From Fimbriimonas ginsengisoli Gsoil 348 (GTDB lineage Bacteria > Armatimonadota > Fimbriimonadia > Fimbriimonadales > Fimbriimonadaceae), in the NCBI GenBank assembly GCA_945881865.1, contig CAMCVK010000001.1:124001-188000 (forward strand): 64,000 bases of DNA, written 5' to 3'. The notes below the pieces were generated by a model, which was given only the letters and a program-made list of their open reading frames with translations, made no database searches and was not told the origin of the DNA. The first letter of the stretch is position 1. The number at the start of each line of letters is the position of its first letter. The translations under genes and the position numbers were made by a program. Below, one piece after another: positions 34,086 to 43,800 of the stretch.

Positions 34086-34155
34086 AACTTTTTGCAGTAT
34101 CTCCTTCATTTCGGCTCCAATAGTCTGGCAAGTCGCGCCGAGTTATCGCAGTGTG

Positions 34156-34183
34156 CCCTTCCTTTCGTTTACGAGAGGAAGGG
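34156..34183. repeat. isolated hairpin in the gap before the KAP gene
   Basis: CCCTTCCTTTCG and CGAGAGGAAGGG pair as a 12-bp stem (one wobble) around TTTA at 34156-34183. The rest of 34086-34327 shows no gene or clear signal. No T-run follows, so the role may be REP-like rather than a terminator. Confidence 0.4.
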
Positions 34184-34327
34184 TTAGGGATGGAGAGTCC
34201 GGGAAGTCTCCTACGCAGCACCACTTTCCTCAACGCTGCCGCCGCGACACACAAAACACCCAGGGCCGTAGAAGTTTAGATACGCGGCGGCAGAACACTT
34301 TTCACGCCGGGTAACCGATTGCTAAGG

Positions 34328-34333
34328 CATAAT
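34328..34333 (+). promoter_or_regulatory. -10 box of the KAP NTPase gene
   Basis: CATAAT at 34328-34333 would start transcription near 34340, leaving an 8-base leader before ATG 34348. The TTG at 34336 would be too close to the box, which supports the ATG. No ribosome-binding site is visible. Confidence 0.35.
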
Positions 34334-34347
34334 GCTTGCGGGCGAAC

Positions 34348-36414
34348 ATGCCAAACGACGACAATTCCCCGCTAGTCCCGATTTACCTGCTTGGCGACGA
34401 GCCGCCGACGCCCGCCAAGGCGCTGGAGCTCGGAATGGAGTCGTGGGCGCGGGTCGTCGCCGGCGTCGCGGTCGGAACCGATGGACCTTTTACAATTGGG
34501 GTGTACGGTCGGTGGGGGACGGGAAAGACGTCGGTCTTGTACCGGGCGTGTCACTTGGCTTCGACGGCCGAGAACACGGAGGCGTTCGTCGTCAACGCCT
34601 GGCAACACGAACGCGCCGAGGACCCACTCGCGGCGATTGTCGGGGAGATATCGGGGGAGATCGATCGCCGGATGGGCGCGGTCGAAACCACCGACGCCGA
34701 TGTTAAAGCCTCCCGCTACATTGGTCGGTTGAACAACCTTCGAAAAATCGTGAACGTGGTCTCGGTCATCACTCAGATTGGAAAAGTTGGCGGAGCGGTC
34801 ACGGCGCTCGCGTTTCCGCCGGCGGCACCGGCCGCCTTATCCGTTGCGGGCGGCGCAACTGCGGTAGAGGGTTCCGTGAAGGCGATGCAAGAGACTCTCA
34901 AAGGCGAGGTCGAGGTTGCAACCGCCACCAAAGACGCTTTGCAGCAGCGACCACTCAACCAACAGGCGATCGTCAATGCTCGCGCGCAATATGCGCCGAA
35001 CAGCCGCATCGTGATCTTCGTGGACGACCTCGACCGATGTCATCCTGATAAAGCGGTGATGCTACTCGAAAGCATCAAACACCTCCTTTGGATTCCGGGG
35101 TTCGTTTTCGTGCTTGCGTTGGATAACGAAGTCGTCGAGCGCTATCTGGACAAGCGCTACAAAGAGGATTTCGGGCTCGACGAGGAACACATCGGTCGGA
35201 AGTACCTGCAGAAGCTGGTGCAGCTGACGCTTCCCGTTCCTGCCGCAAAGGGCAACTTTGAGCCATACGTTGAAGGCCTTGCCCAACAGTTGGCCGAACA
35301 GAACGCGGACGTTGCCGGACTTCAGCTGCTCGTTGCCGCTGCGGCTGAGCTGAACCCGCGCCAGGCGAAGCGTCTTTTCAATAACCTGGCGATTGACCTG
35401 CAACTTTGGCAGAGCGAGGAGCGCGGCGATTTCGAAGCCGCCGATGTACTAGATTGTCTGGCTGTTCACCGCATGTTTCGCGAGGTAATGTTTCAGGCAG
35501 CTTACCTGCGGTTGGTAAACAATCAGTCAGCTTGCGACCAGCTTCTCAAGATTCTGGACAGTGCCACGGATGAAGATGAGCCCTCAATACCAAAGGACGC
35601 CGAAGCGAGTAGATCGGAGTTCGATGGCATTGCGAAATCCTTGCGGGAGCGCGGCTTGGAGGAACTTTTCCAATCCGGAGCCTCAGGGCGCATTTGGCTC
35701 GTAAACGAAGAACTGCGGGTTGCGACCCACTCATTCCTTGCCATCACCCGACAAGAGGACCTTGGAACGCAGAGCGATCAAGATATCGTACTTAAAGCAA
35801 TAGCTATTTCACTGCAAATTGATCCCGGCGTCCCCGTTGGGGCCGCCGAGCGCGCTCGGGTGCAGTCCTTGAACCTCTCTGGATCCGGGTTGACGTCGCT
35901 TCAGCCCATCAAAGAACTGAAACAACTCACAACGCTTTATCTAAGCGGCACGCAGGTCACCGACCTATCGCCCATCAAAGAACTTAAACAACTCACAACG
36001 CTTTGGCTAGACAACACGCAGGTCAGAGACCTAGAGCCCATCAAAGAACTGAAACAACTCACAACGCTTGATCTAGACAACACGCAGGTCAGAGACCTAG
36101 AGCCCATCAAAGAACTGAAACAACTCACAACGCTTGGCCTAAGCAACACGCCGGTCAGAGACCTAGAGCCCATCAAGGGACTGAAGCAGCTCAAAGAGCT
36201 CTTGCTCGCTAACACGCAGGTAAGCGACCTATCGCCGATCAAAGAACTTAAGCAACTCACAACGCTTGATCTAGGCCACACGCAGGTCAGAGACCTAGAA
36301 CCGATCAAAGAACTGGAACAGCTCACAACGCTTCGTCTCCGCGGCACCCGAGTCAGCGACCGGCAAAAGGAAGAGCTCAAGAAGCACCTGCCAAATCTCA
36401 AGATCCTCGGATAA
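34348..36414 (+). CDS. KAP-family P-loop NTPase with leucine-rich-repeat tail
   Basis: A 688-residue protein. Residues 1-400 are a KAP NTPase: Walker A GRWGTGKTS at 54-62, the transmembrane-like insert (about 133-172) typical of KAP proteins, and Walker B IVIFVDDLDR at 221-230. After a helical linker, residues 508-670 form about eight leucine-rich repeats of 22 residues (core PIKELKQLTTL.L..TQV.DL). KAP proteins are membrane-linked signalling NTPases, several within phage-defence loci. With NTPase plus LRR it has an NLR-like layout. The repeats are nearly identical at DNA level. No effector gene is adjacent. Confidence 0.85.
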   Translation: MPNDDNSPLVPIYLLGDEPPTPAKALELGMESWARVVAGVAVGTDGPFTIGVYGRWGTGKTSVLYRACHLASTAENTEAFVVNAWQHERAEDPLAAIVGEISGEIDRRMGAVETTDADVKASRYIGRLNNLRKIVNVVSVITQIGKVGGAVTALAFPPAAPAALSVAGGATAVEGSVKAMQETLKGEVEVATATKDALQQRPLNQQAIVNARAQYAPNSRIVIFVDDLDRCHPDKAVMLLESIKHLLWIPGFVFVLALDNEVVERYLDKRYKEDFGLDEEHIGRKYLQKLVQLTLPVPAAKGNFEPYVEGLAQQLAEQNADVAGLQLLVAAAAELNPRQAKRLFNNLAIDLQLWQSEERGDFEAADVLDCLAVHRMFREVMFQAAYLRLVNNQSACDQLLKILDSATDEDEPSIPKDAEASRSEFDGIAKSLRERGLEELFQSGASGRIWLVNEELRVATHSFLAITRQEDLGTQSDQDIVLKAIAISLQIDPGVPVGAAERARVQSLNLSGSGLTSLQPIKELKQLTTLYLSGTQVTDLSPIKELKQLTTLWLDNTQVRDLEPIKELKQLTTLDLDNTQVRDLEPIKELKQLTTLGLSNTPVRDLEPIKGLKQLKELLLANTQVSDLSPIKELKQLTTLDLGHTQVRDLEPIKELEQLTTLRLRGTRVSDRQKEELKKHLPNLKILG
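35902..36363 (+). repeat. 66-bp tandem repeats encoding the LRR array
   Basis: Seven units of 66 bp start at 35905, 35971, 36037, 36103, 36169, 36235 and 36301, each opening CC(C/G)ATCAAAGAACTGAA or a close form. Units 1-4 and 6 are almost identical over their first 33 bases; unit 5 is the most diverged. Each encodes one 22-residue repeat. Such identity favours slippage or recombination that changes repeat number. Confidence 0.9.
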
Positions 36415-37331
36415 TCCGCTGGCCGACGATTGCGGCCTATGGCGAACAGTGGCTCACGATTGCGAACGATGGCAGACAATTGCCCGGACAGGGGAACCCG
36501 CGTCAGACCCAAATCGAGGCGTCTCGGCCTCACCCAAACCCTCACCCGAGGGAGAGGGCACCGGAAGAACCGATGAGCTCTCCGAGATGGTTCCCCTTGG
36601 AGCGAAGCGTAGCGCAGCGGAAGGGGGAAACGTGGGGGAGGGGGTCGTAGCGAAAACAACGGCCAAGCGCCTCTGAACCCGTGCACGAGCGGTCGCTAAA
36701 TGCGCTGACAATAGCCGACTATTGCTGACAATTGCCTGGAAAAGGGGAGCCCGCCTGAACGCCAAGCTGGATCGCTTCCGCCTCATCCTATCCTTCTCGC
36801 CGGGGAGAAGGACTTTCGGGGCTTGACATTACATGTGTCAATAAACCCCCTCCTCGGTGGTTCCCCCTTTCAAGGGGAACCCTTCTGAAACCCAAATCCG
36901 CACGTTTCCGCCTCATCCTAATCCTTCTCCCGAGGGAGAAGGACTTTCGAAGACGTACCTGGCAACGGGTAAGCGACTCTGAACCCTTCTCCGAGCGGAG
37001 AAGGGCAGGGATGAGGCGCAAAGTGCGCGCTAGTAGGGCAAGAGAATTCATTCTTACCGACCCAGTCTGTATATTTCCGCCTCATCCTAATCTTTCTCCC
37101 GAGGGAAAGGACTTTCAGACCCTGAATAGTTTGAGGACTACAATCCCCCTCCTCGGTGGTTCCCCCTTTCAAGGGGAACCCATCTGAACGCCAAGCCGGA
37201 TCGCTTCCGCCTCATCCTAATCCTTCTCCCGAGGGAGAAGGACTTTCGGAGCGTGCAATTACAAGCGCCAAGAAAACCCCTCCTCGGTGGTTCCCCCTTT
37301 CAAGGGGAACCCGCCTGAATTCCGAATCGGG
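36415..37331. repeat. dense array of two REP-like palindrome families
   Basis: About 0.9 kb without a gene. Family A (TCCGCCTCATCC..., a C/G stem CCTTCTCCCGAGGGAGAAGG, then ACTTTC) occurs at about 36776-36818, 36906-36949, 37076-37117 and 37205-37248. A variant lies near 36526 and an inverted relative at 36983-37018. Family B (CCCCTCCTCGGTGGTTCC, CCCTTTCAAGGGGAACCC) is at 36846-36882, 37145-37181 and 37276-37312. A direct repeat GACAATTGCC(C/T)GGA.A.GGGGA.CCCG lies near 36475 and 36727. Spacing is irregular; no transposase is adjacent. Confidence 0.8.
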
Positions 37332-37718
37332 CTAGGTGTGGCCGCCGGATTCCGGGTGCATGCGGGAGAGGATCGACCAGTAGAGCGCGGTCACGTCGGC
37401 CTCCCACTCGGGTTGCCACGCCTCCGGTTTGGCCGCGCGCAGGGTTTCCATCAGCGCGGTGAGGGCGTCCACATACAGCGATTCGTTCACGCCGTACTCC
37501 AGATGCCGCCGCCCGAGTGCGAACAGCTCGCCCTCAAGGCTCGGGCGATCCGCCTCGTTAATTAGTACGGCTAAGGTAGCCGAAAACTTATCCGCCTGCG
37601 CCGCCGGACCCGTCTGAAACAGCGCCCGCGCATCGGGCCGAAGCGCAAAAAATCGCCGGTAAAAATCTGCCGCCCACTCCGGCGACACCACTTCACGCAA
37701 GTAAGACACAAGTTCCAT
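37332..37718 (-). CDS. single-domain globin
   Basis: A 128-residue globin fold. The helix B Tyr (Y20 in AADFYRRFF) and the proximal His (H72 in LGRRHLEYGV) are both in the expected places, and the C-terminal helices (WEADVTALYWSILSRM) follow. This resembles bacterial haemoglobins of the Vitreoscilla/flavohaemoglobin globin type, without a reductase domain. It may bind oxygen or nitric oxide. Its start codon overlaps the stop of the regulator gene upstream (37718), so the pair is coupled and the globin may sense gas for the regulator. Confidence 0.8.
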   Translation of the reverse strand: MELVSYLREVVSPEWAADFYRRFFALRPDARALFQTGPAAQADKFSATLAVLINEADRPSLEGELFALGRRHLEYGVNESLYVDALTALMETLRAAKPEAWQPEWEADVTALYWSILSRMHPESGGHT

Positions 37719-39022
37719 TACACTAACCTCGCAAGTTCCACGAAGCCCAAAATGGGTTCCGGAATCCGGAATCCATCCGCCGTTCGCTCCACAAAACCAA
37801 AATCCAACATGACTTCCAGCGCTTCCACCCCGGGGCACGCCCAGGTTTCTTCTACGATGCTGGCAGAAAACGGGCTCTCAAGTTGGGCAAATTTGGGAAA
37901 GAACTCGCGCGCATCCGGCGGAAGGTGGTCCAGGTTCCACCGCATTGCAAGCTCAAACGACCGATGACGCTCCGGCTCGACCTCGCGCCGGTCGGCCAGG
38001 AGCCCATAAAAGCCCTGCGGGCGCCGCAACAGGTCCTCCGCCGGATAAACCGCCGCGCGCCGTCCGGCCAAGAGAATGGGCAGCGGCCATCCCTCCAGCT
38101 GCTTCACCAGGTTGGCGATGCCGTCCATTCCGTCGGCGGGCTGGCCGGCCGCCTGGGCCGAATCCAGATAGAGCCGAACGCTGGGGAATGCCGCCAAGTC
38201 GGCCTGGGTTCCCCCGCGCGGAACTGGAAGCGGATGCAGCCGAACGATTTTCTCGCCCGGAATGCCAAGCGGCCGAACTCCGGCACACAGCAATGGCCGC
38301 CCCGAACCAAGGCCAAGATAAGCCCGAACGGCGTCGGCGGTTGGGTTGTCGATGGTTTGCGGCGGCGAAGGCTGCAATCGCCGAACGACTTCGGCCAAGA
38401 GCACGGACTTGCCGAAGCCGGTCGGCGCCACGACGTGCACGAAGCTATCGCCGACGCGGGTCTGGTTCGCCAGCAGATCGCAAATGAACCGAACCTCGAA
38501 CTCTCGGCCCACCAGCCGCCCCGTGTCCGTCACCGGGTCCGGAAGCTCAACTAAACTTGCCATCTCGGCCAGCTGCTTTCGTTGGGCTAACACCCATTCG
38601 TCGCGGAGACCTTCGCAAAACGGGGCCGCCGAAAGCTCCAAGGCACGCTGGTGCCGCTCAAACCTCTCACGCGGGTTCGGGGCGAGCTCCGCCGAACGTA
38701 CCAATTGCAAGAAGTCATCCACGTCGACCTGAACCGCGTCCGAATCTAGCCCCACAAAGGTTCGGTCTGCGATGAGCACGTGGGAAAACTCGCCCAGCAC
38801 CCGCCGCAACCGGGAAAGCTCCTGCCGGAAACGAACCCGCGCATCTTCCAGGTCGTCCTCGGGCCATAGGTCCAAAGCCAGCGAATCGCGCAAAACTCGC
38901 TTGTTGCTCGCCCGGGCAAGGCGCGCCAAGATCAGGGCGGATCGCTGCGTTGGGAAGGCGCTGATGGTCTGGTCGGCGATCGCCAATCGCAGCCGACCGA
39001 ACAAAAACAGCAAAACCTTCAT
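37718..39022 (-). CDS. SARP/BTAD-type transcriptional regulator with ATPase domain
   Basis: A 434-residue regulator. Residues 1-95 form an OmpR-like winged helix (FGRLRLAI...FPTQRSALILARLAR...ARVRFRQELSRLRRVLG) followed by a BTAD-like helical region (about 100-155, RHQRALEL...EGLRDEWVLAQR). An ATPase segment has Walker A APTGFGKSV at 199-207. The last 200 residues hold helices but no tetratricopeptide array is plain. AfsR/DnrI-type proteins activate neighbouring genes. Its likely target is its own unit or the globin gene downstream. The type is sound; the signal is unknown. Confidence 0.75.
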   Translation of the reverse strand: MKVLLFLFGRLRLAIADQTISAFPTQRSALILARLARASNKRVLRDSLALDLWPEDDLEDARVRFRQELSRLRRVLGEFSHVLIADRTFVGLDSDAVQVDVDDFLQLVRSAELAPNPRERFERHQRALELSAAPFCEGLRDEWVLAQRKQLAEMASLVELPDPVTDTGRLVGREFEVRFICDLLANQTRVGDSFVHVVAPTGFGKSVLLAEVVRRLQPSPPQTIDNPTADAVRAYLGLGSGRPLLCAGVRPLGIPGEKIVRLHPLPVPRGGTQADLAAFPSVRLYLDSAQAAGQPADGMDGIANLVKQLEGWPLPILLAGRRAAVYPAEDLLRRPQGFYGLLADRREVEPERHRSFELAMRWNLDHLPPDAREFFPKFAQLESPFSASIVEETWACPGVEALEVMLDFGFVERTADGFRIPEPILGFVELARLV

Positions 39023-39148
39023 GCCCGCATCGAGTTTGTCACATGTTTGTCACGGATGGGGCCCAAAAGTGTCACGCGCGAGCCCCTGCGGTGTAACGGA
39101 AGCGATCTTCAATGAATCCCGTGGAGCACAGGGCTCCCATAGGAAAAC

Positions 39149-39907
39149 ATGAAAACGTTCAAGTTCGTCGCCCCGATCATCGCGATCGCTGCCATCGCCC
39201 CGGCATTCGCCGCCTTTAGCGCTTCGGCAAAGCATGCCAAAACCACCGAGCCGGAGCATTTGACTTTGGCAATAGAGTTGGTGCAAGGCATTTTAAACCA
39301 GGCGGCGGCCAACAAATTCAAGGATGCAAATGGAGTTTCGACGAACCGCTACGGCGGAGAATACGGCAAGTACTACATCACTTTTGCGGACGCCGATGTT
39401 CCGAATTCGACGTACTCGAACTACACGCGTTGCGCGCCGTTCCTAACGCAGCTGTTCAACGAGGCCTATAACTGGACGCCGCCGACGGCAATGGGCAACA
39501 GCCCAGACCCGAAGAAGTACCACAACGCGATCTCTAAGTCGATCAACGGCTTCACGTTTCGGGCGGACTTCAGCCAGTGGGCACCGGGCGACATTCTGGC
39601 CAGTCCGTACTACGACACGACGAAGAGCATCGGCCACGTGATGTTGCTGCTCAGCGCCGAGGAGATTTCAAACGACCCGGCGACCAAAACGAAGGAGTAC
39701 CACGTTTGGGTTCTGGACTCCAGCGGCGACCTGCACAGCTCGGACACCCGAGCTCTGTACGCCAGCCTGAACCAAGGCGGCGTTGGTATGGGCCAGATCC
39801 GAATCAAGACCGTCAACAACGTCATCAGCCAGTGGGCTTGGAACAAGACGACGGCCTACTACACGGCCGAAGGTCGCCCGATGACGATCGGAACGATCAA
39901 CCAGTAA
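39149..39907 (+). CDS. exported NlpC/P60-like cysteine protein
   Basis: A 252-residue protein with an Ala-rich signal peptide (residues 1-25). The mature part has a Cys in YTRCAPFLTQLF (Cys95), a PGD turn (APGDILASPYYD) and a His in SIGHVMLLL (His163), then VWVLDSSGD. The Cys...His...polar order is that of papain-like NlpC/P60 or CHAP hydrolases that act on peptidoglycan or amides. The match is by pattern only. A TAGGAAAAC site precedes the ATG. It ends at a hairpin shared with the convergent gene. Confidence 0.6.
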   Translation: MKTFKFVAPIIAIAAIAPAFAAFSASAKHAKTTEPEHLTLAIELVQGILNQAAANKFKDANGVSTNRYGGEYGKYYITFADADVPNSTYSNYTRCAPFLTQLFNEAYNWTPPTAMGNSPDPKKYHNAISKSINGFTFRADFSQWAPGDILASPYYDTTKSIGHVMLLLSAEEISNDPATKTKEYHVWVLDSSGDLHSSDTRALYASLNQGGVGMGQIRIKTVNNVISQWAWNKTTAYYTAEGRPMTIGTINQ

Positions 39908-39919
39908 GGTTGCCGAATG

Positions 39920-39941
39920 CCCCGGCCGATAGTGGCCGGGG
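39920..39941. terminator. hairpin between convergent genes
   Basis: CCCCGGCC (39920-39927) and GGCCGGGG (39934-39941) form a perfect 8-bp stem just after the stop of the NlpC-like gene and 7 bases from the stop of the SGNH-like gene. T-runs are absent. It may end transcription in both directions. Confidence 0.5.
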
Positions 39942-39947
39942 AATCCG

Positions 39948-40799
39948 TTACTTGCTTGCCGATACGGCTTGCCAGGCCAAGCGCTGCAACTGCGCCGCCT
40001 GATCCTTCGGAAGGTTCGTGACCGGTGCCCCGCCCCAGATCCCTTTGGTGAGGCCCGACGCGCCGACCGGCGACTCGCCATAGATCGAGGCGTACATCAT
40101 GCAAGCGATGTAGTAGTTGCCGGTGCTTTTTAGGTGAATGTTGTCCGACATCACGGCGCGGATGTTCTTGCCGATCGAAGGAAGCTTCCCGGCTTCCAAT
40201 TCGTCATAGAGCAATCCCATTGCGGTGTGGCCAGGGGCCAGGGTGATCGCCGGACCCTTTGTCGATCGTGGGTCGCGGGTGGCGTCCGCCGCGACCTGGG
40301 CAAACAGTTTGCCGTCGGCTTCGGTGCGTCGCCGCCAGGTCGGAAGGTCCGGTACGTCCTTCCACCAGTCATCCTGCTTGATGCCGACCCAGGTCGAATA
40401 GAGCATCACACGGGCTTTAGGGTTGAACTTCAGCGCGTGGTTCCGCCATCGGATCACGTTACCAACGGAGTCTTCCCATTTGATGCACTCGGCGATGGCG
40501 ACGCGCTCGGTGAGAATGACCGCGTCGAATGGCGGCTTCGAGCGTGCGATTTCGGCCTTCAGGTCGCCGTACAGATTTTCCGGATGCTTCTCTGCGTTTT
40601 GGCTTTCTCTCCAGTTGAGGCTGAGGGGCGAGCCGTTGATGATCTGTTCGTACACAACCATCGACTTGCCCTTGCTCTCCGCGATGCCACGCAAAATCTG
40701 CGGGATGTCGTGGTTCACCAAGGAGTGGCCCACCAGCCCAACTTTTAGCGGAGCGGGAGGAGCCAACACGATCGAGACGAGCAACGAAGCAAAGACCAT
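39948..40799 (-). CDS. exported SGNH-hydrolase-like protein
   Basis: A 283-residue protein with a short hydrophobic leader. GLVGHSLVN near residue 21 resembles the SGNH block I with Ser26, and DNIHLKSTGNYY near residue 217 resembles block V with its D-x-x-H pair. The segment IIPQILRGIAESKG after the Ser also fits such enzymes. Members remove acetyl groups or act on lipids and glycans. Other motifs are weak, so the enzyme class is tentative. It lies downstream of the metal-efflux operon on the same strand, with a 50-base gap from the cusA-like gene's stop. Confidence 0.6.
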   Translation of the reverse strand: MVFASLLVSIVLAPPAPLKVGLVGHSLVNHDIPQILRGIAESKGKSMVVYEQIINGSPLSLNWRESQNAEKHPENLYGDLKAEIARSKPPFDAVILTERVAIAECIKWEDSVGNVIRWRNHALKFNPKARVMLYSTWVGIKQDDWWKDVPDLPTWRRRTEADGKLFAQVAADATRDPRSTKGPAITLAPGHTAMGLLYDELEAGKLPSIGKNIRAVMSDNIHLKSTGNYYIACMMYASIYGESPVGASGLTKGIWGGAPVTNLPKDQAAQLQRLAWQAVSASK

Positions 40800-40849
40800 G
40801 CTAAATCGACGGTCGGACGGGTGGCTGCGTTACCTTCCCGGCCGACCAA

Positions 40850-43800
40850 CTAGAAGGATTTTTCCGGGCTGGCCTCCTTTTCGAACCAGGTGTATAGGGC
40901 CGGCAACACTAAGAGCGTGAGCAACGTCGCTGAGACGATTCCGCCGATGACGACGGTTGCCAACGGCCGCTGAACCTCCGCACCGATTCCGGTGTTGAGC
41001 GCCATCGGGATAAACCCAAGGGCCGCCACCAACGCCGTCATCAAGACGGGCCGAAGCCGTTGGAACGCGCCTTCACGCACCGCCTCCGTAATCGGCTTCC
41101 CTTCGGCGCGGAGCCGATTGATGCCCGAAACCATCACGACGCCGTTCAGCACCGCCACCCCGGAAAGGGCGATGAAGCCGACGCCAGCCGTGATGCTAAA
41201 GGGCATTCCGCGCAAGAACAGCGCGATGATCCCGCCGGTGATCGCAAGCGGAACACCGGTGAAGATCAAGATCGCCTGCTTTAGCGAGCCGAACGTTGTG
41301 AAGAGCAGCAAGAAGATCAGCGATAGCGCCAACGGCACGACCACCGCAAGGCGCGCCGACGCTTTTTGCAGATTTTCGAACTGCCCGCCCCAGGTGATGT
41401 AGTAGCCCTCTTTCAGCTGGACCTGCTCTTTGATGGCTTGTTGCGCCTGCGAGACGAACGTCCCGAGGTCGCTTCCGCGAACGTTGAGCTGCACCACCAC
41501 CCGGCGCTTGCCCATCTCCCGCGAAATCTGGGCCGGAGCGGTCACCATTTCAACCTTCGCCAAGTCGGAAAGAGGCAACGATCCGCCGTCCGGGGTCGGA
41601 ATGGAGATCGACTTCAACGCTTCCGCGTCGTTCCGCACCGCATCCGGTAGCTTCACCGTGAGGGCAAAGCGGCGATCCCCTTCGATGATTTGGCCCACGG
41701 CTTCGCCGCCCAACGCAACTTTGATGACCTCCTGGATGTCATCCACGTTCACGCCAACGCGCGAAATCGCGTCACGATCGATCCCGATTTGGAGCACCGG
41801 AACTTCGTCCACTTGCTCGACTTCGACATCCTGTGCTCCCGGCAGTTCACGCACGATCGCCGCGATCTGGTCGGCTTGCGCCTTTAATTCGCGAAGATCT
41901 TCGCCGAACACTTTGATGCCGACATCTGCCTTAACTCCCGATACAAGCTCGGCAAACCGCATCTGAATCGGCTGCGAGAAGTTGTATCCCTGGCCCGGTA
42001 CTTCGTTCACCTTCGCGGTGAGCTCCTCCACCAGCTTCTCCTTGGTGAGTCCCGGCCGCCACTGCTCGCGCGGCTTCAGCATCAAGAACGAGTCCGTAAG
42101 GCTAAGCGGCATCGGGTCGGTGGCAACCTCGGGGGTTCCGCTTCGCGAGAAAACGGTCGTCACCTCGGGGACTTCCCGCACTTTCTTCTCGAAAGCCGTC
42201 ACTAGCTTCAGCGTTTCTTCGGCGTCTACGGTCCGAACGCGCACCGGCTGGATCACCAGGGAACCTTCGTCGAGCTGAGGAACGAATTCCGATCCAAGCC
42301 GCGTGAACAAACCGCCTGCCAAGGCAAGCAGCGCGACCGCCACCCCGACGACCACCGCGCGCCGCCGCAGCGCAAAGCCGAGGACCTTTTGGTAGGCGCG
42401 GCCCAAAAATTCCATGATCGGATTTCGGCCCTCCTTCGTGTCTCCCGAAAGAAACATACTCGCCAGAACCGGAACTAAGGTCATCGTGAGCACCAATGCC
42501 CCGATGAGCGCAAACACGACCGTGAAGGCCATCGGCCGGAACATCTTTCCTTCCGTGCCTTCTAGCGCAAGAATTGGGAGATAAACAACGGTAATGATCG
42601 TCACCGCGAACGCGGTTGGCTTCGCCACCTCGCGGCAGGACTCCCAAACTGACTTCCGAACCTCGCTGCGGTCGAGCGTGCTTCCCTTATGCTCGCGCGC
42701 CTCGGCAAGTCGCCGAACCGCGTTCTCCACCATCACGACCGCGCCGTCCACGATCAGGCCAAAGTCGATGGCCCCCAGGCTCATCAGGTTCCCCGAGATG
42801 CCAAACCGGTTCATTCCGATGATGGCGAACAGCATGGAAAGCGGAATCGCCAGCGCGACGATGATCGCCCCCCGCCAGTTCCCTAGCAGCAGAAGCAGCA
42901 CGGCGATGACGAGAATTCCGCCTTCGATCAGGCTCTTCTCGACGGTGTGCACCGCTTCTTCCACTAGGTCCGAGCGGTTGTAGACCGTCGTGAGGGAGAC
43001 GTCCTCAGACAGCTGTTCGCGAATCTCGCGAACACGCGCATCGACCGCGTCCGCCACCTTGCGACCGTTCGCACCCTTCAGCATCATGACGGTCACGAGC
43101 ATCGCCTCTTTGCCGTCCTTCGTACTGATTCCCGTGAGCACCGGAATGCCGAACTGCACTTTCGCGACGTCTCGAACCAGAACCGGGACGCCCGCTTCGG
43201 CCTTGAGCACGACCTTCTCGACATCCTCGACCGTTGTCGCCAGGCCGACGGTTCGAATCAGGACGCGTTCGCCGTTCCGTTCCAAAACGCCGCCGCCGGC
43301 GTTCTGGTTGTTTTTTTGCAGGGCCGCGACCACGTCAGCCACGGAAAGTCCACGCGCTTGGAGCGCGCGCGGATCGACGATGACCTGATACTGCTTGACG
43401 GAGCCATCCGCCACGTTGACTTCAGCCACCCCCGGCACGGTGCGAAGCTGCGGGGCAAGCGTCCAGTCTTGCAGCGTGCGCAACTCCATTGGGCTGCGCG
43501 TCTCGCTTTCGATCGTATACATGTAGATGTCGCCGAGCCCCGTCGAGACCGGGCCCATTTGCGGCGCCTCGATGCCGTCGGGAAGCGATTCCTTCACAGT
43601 ACTGAGCCGCTCATTGACCAAAGTCCGTGCGAAGTAGGTGTCCACATCATCGCGAAACGTCACCGTAACCTGCGAAAGGCCGTATTGGCTCAGACTACGC
43701 ACATGCTCGACGCCAGGAATTCCTCCCATCGCGGTTTCGATGGGGAACGTCACCAGCTTCTCCACCTCTTCCGGGCTCATTCCGCCGGTTTCGGTGTTGA

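Noticed and set aside
35937-36686. Long minus-strand frame under the KAP LRR region
   Set aside because: It is the antisense of the repeat array and has low-complexity Ser/Arg-rich repeats with no start signal.
36776-37312. CRISPR-like array
   Set aside because: Elements are palindromes of two types with irregular gaps of 60-150 bases, and no cas gene is near.
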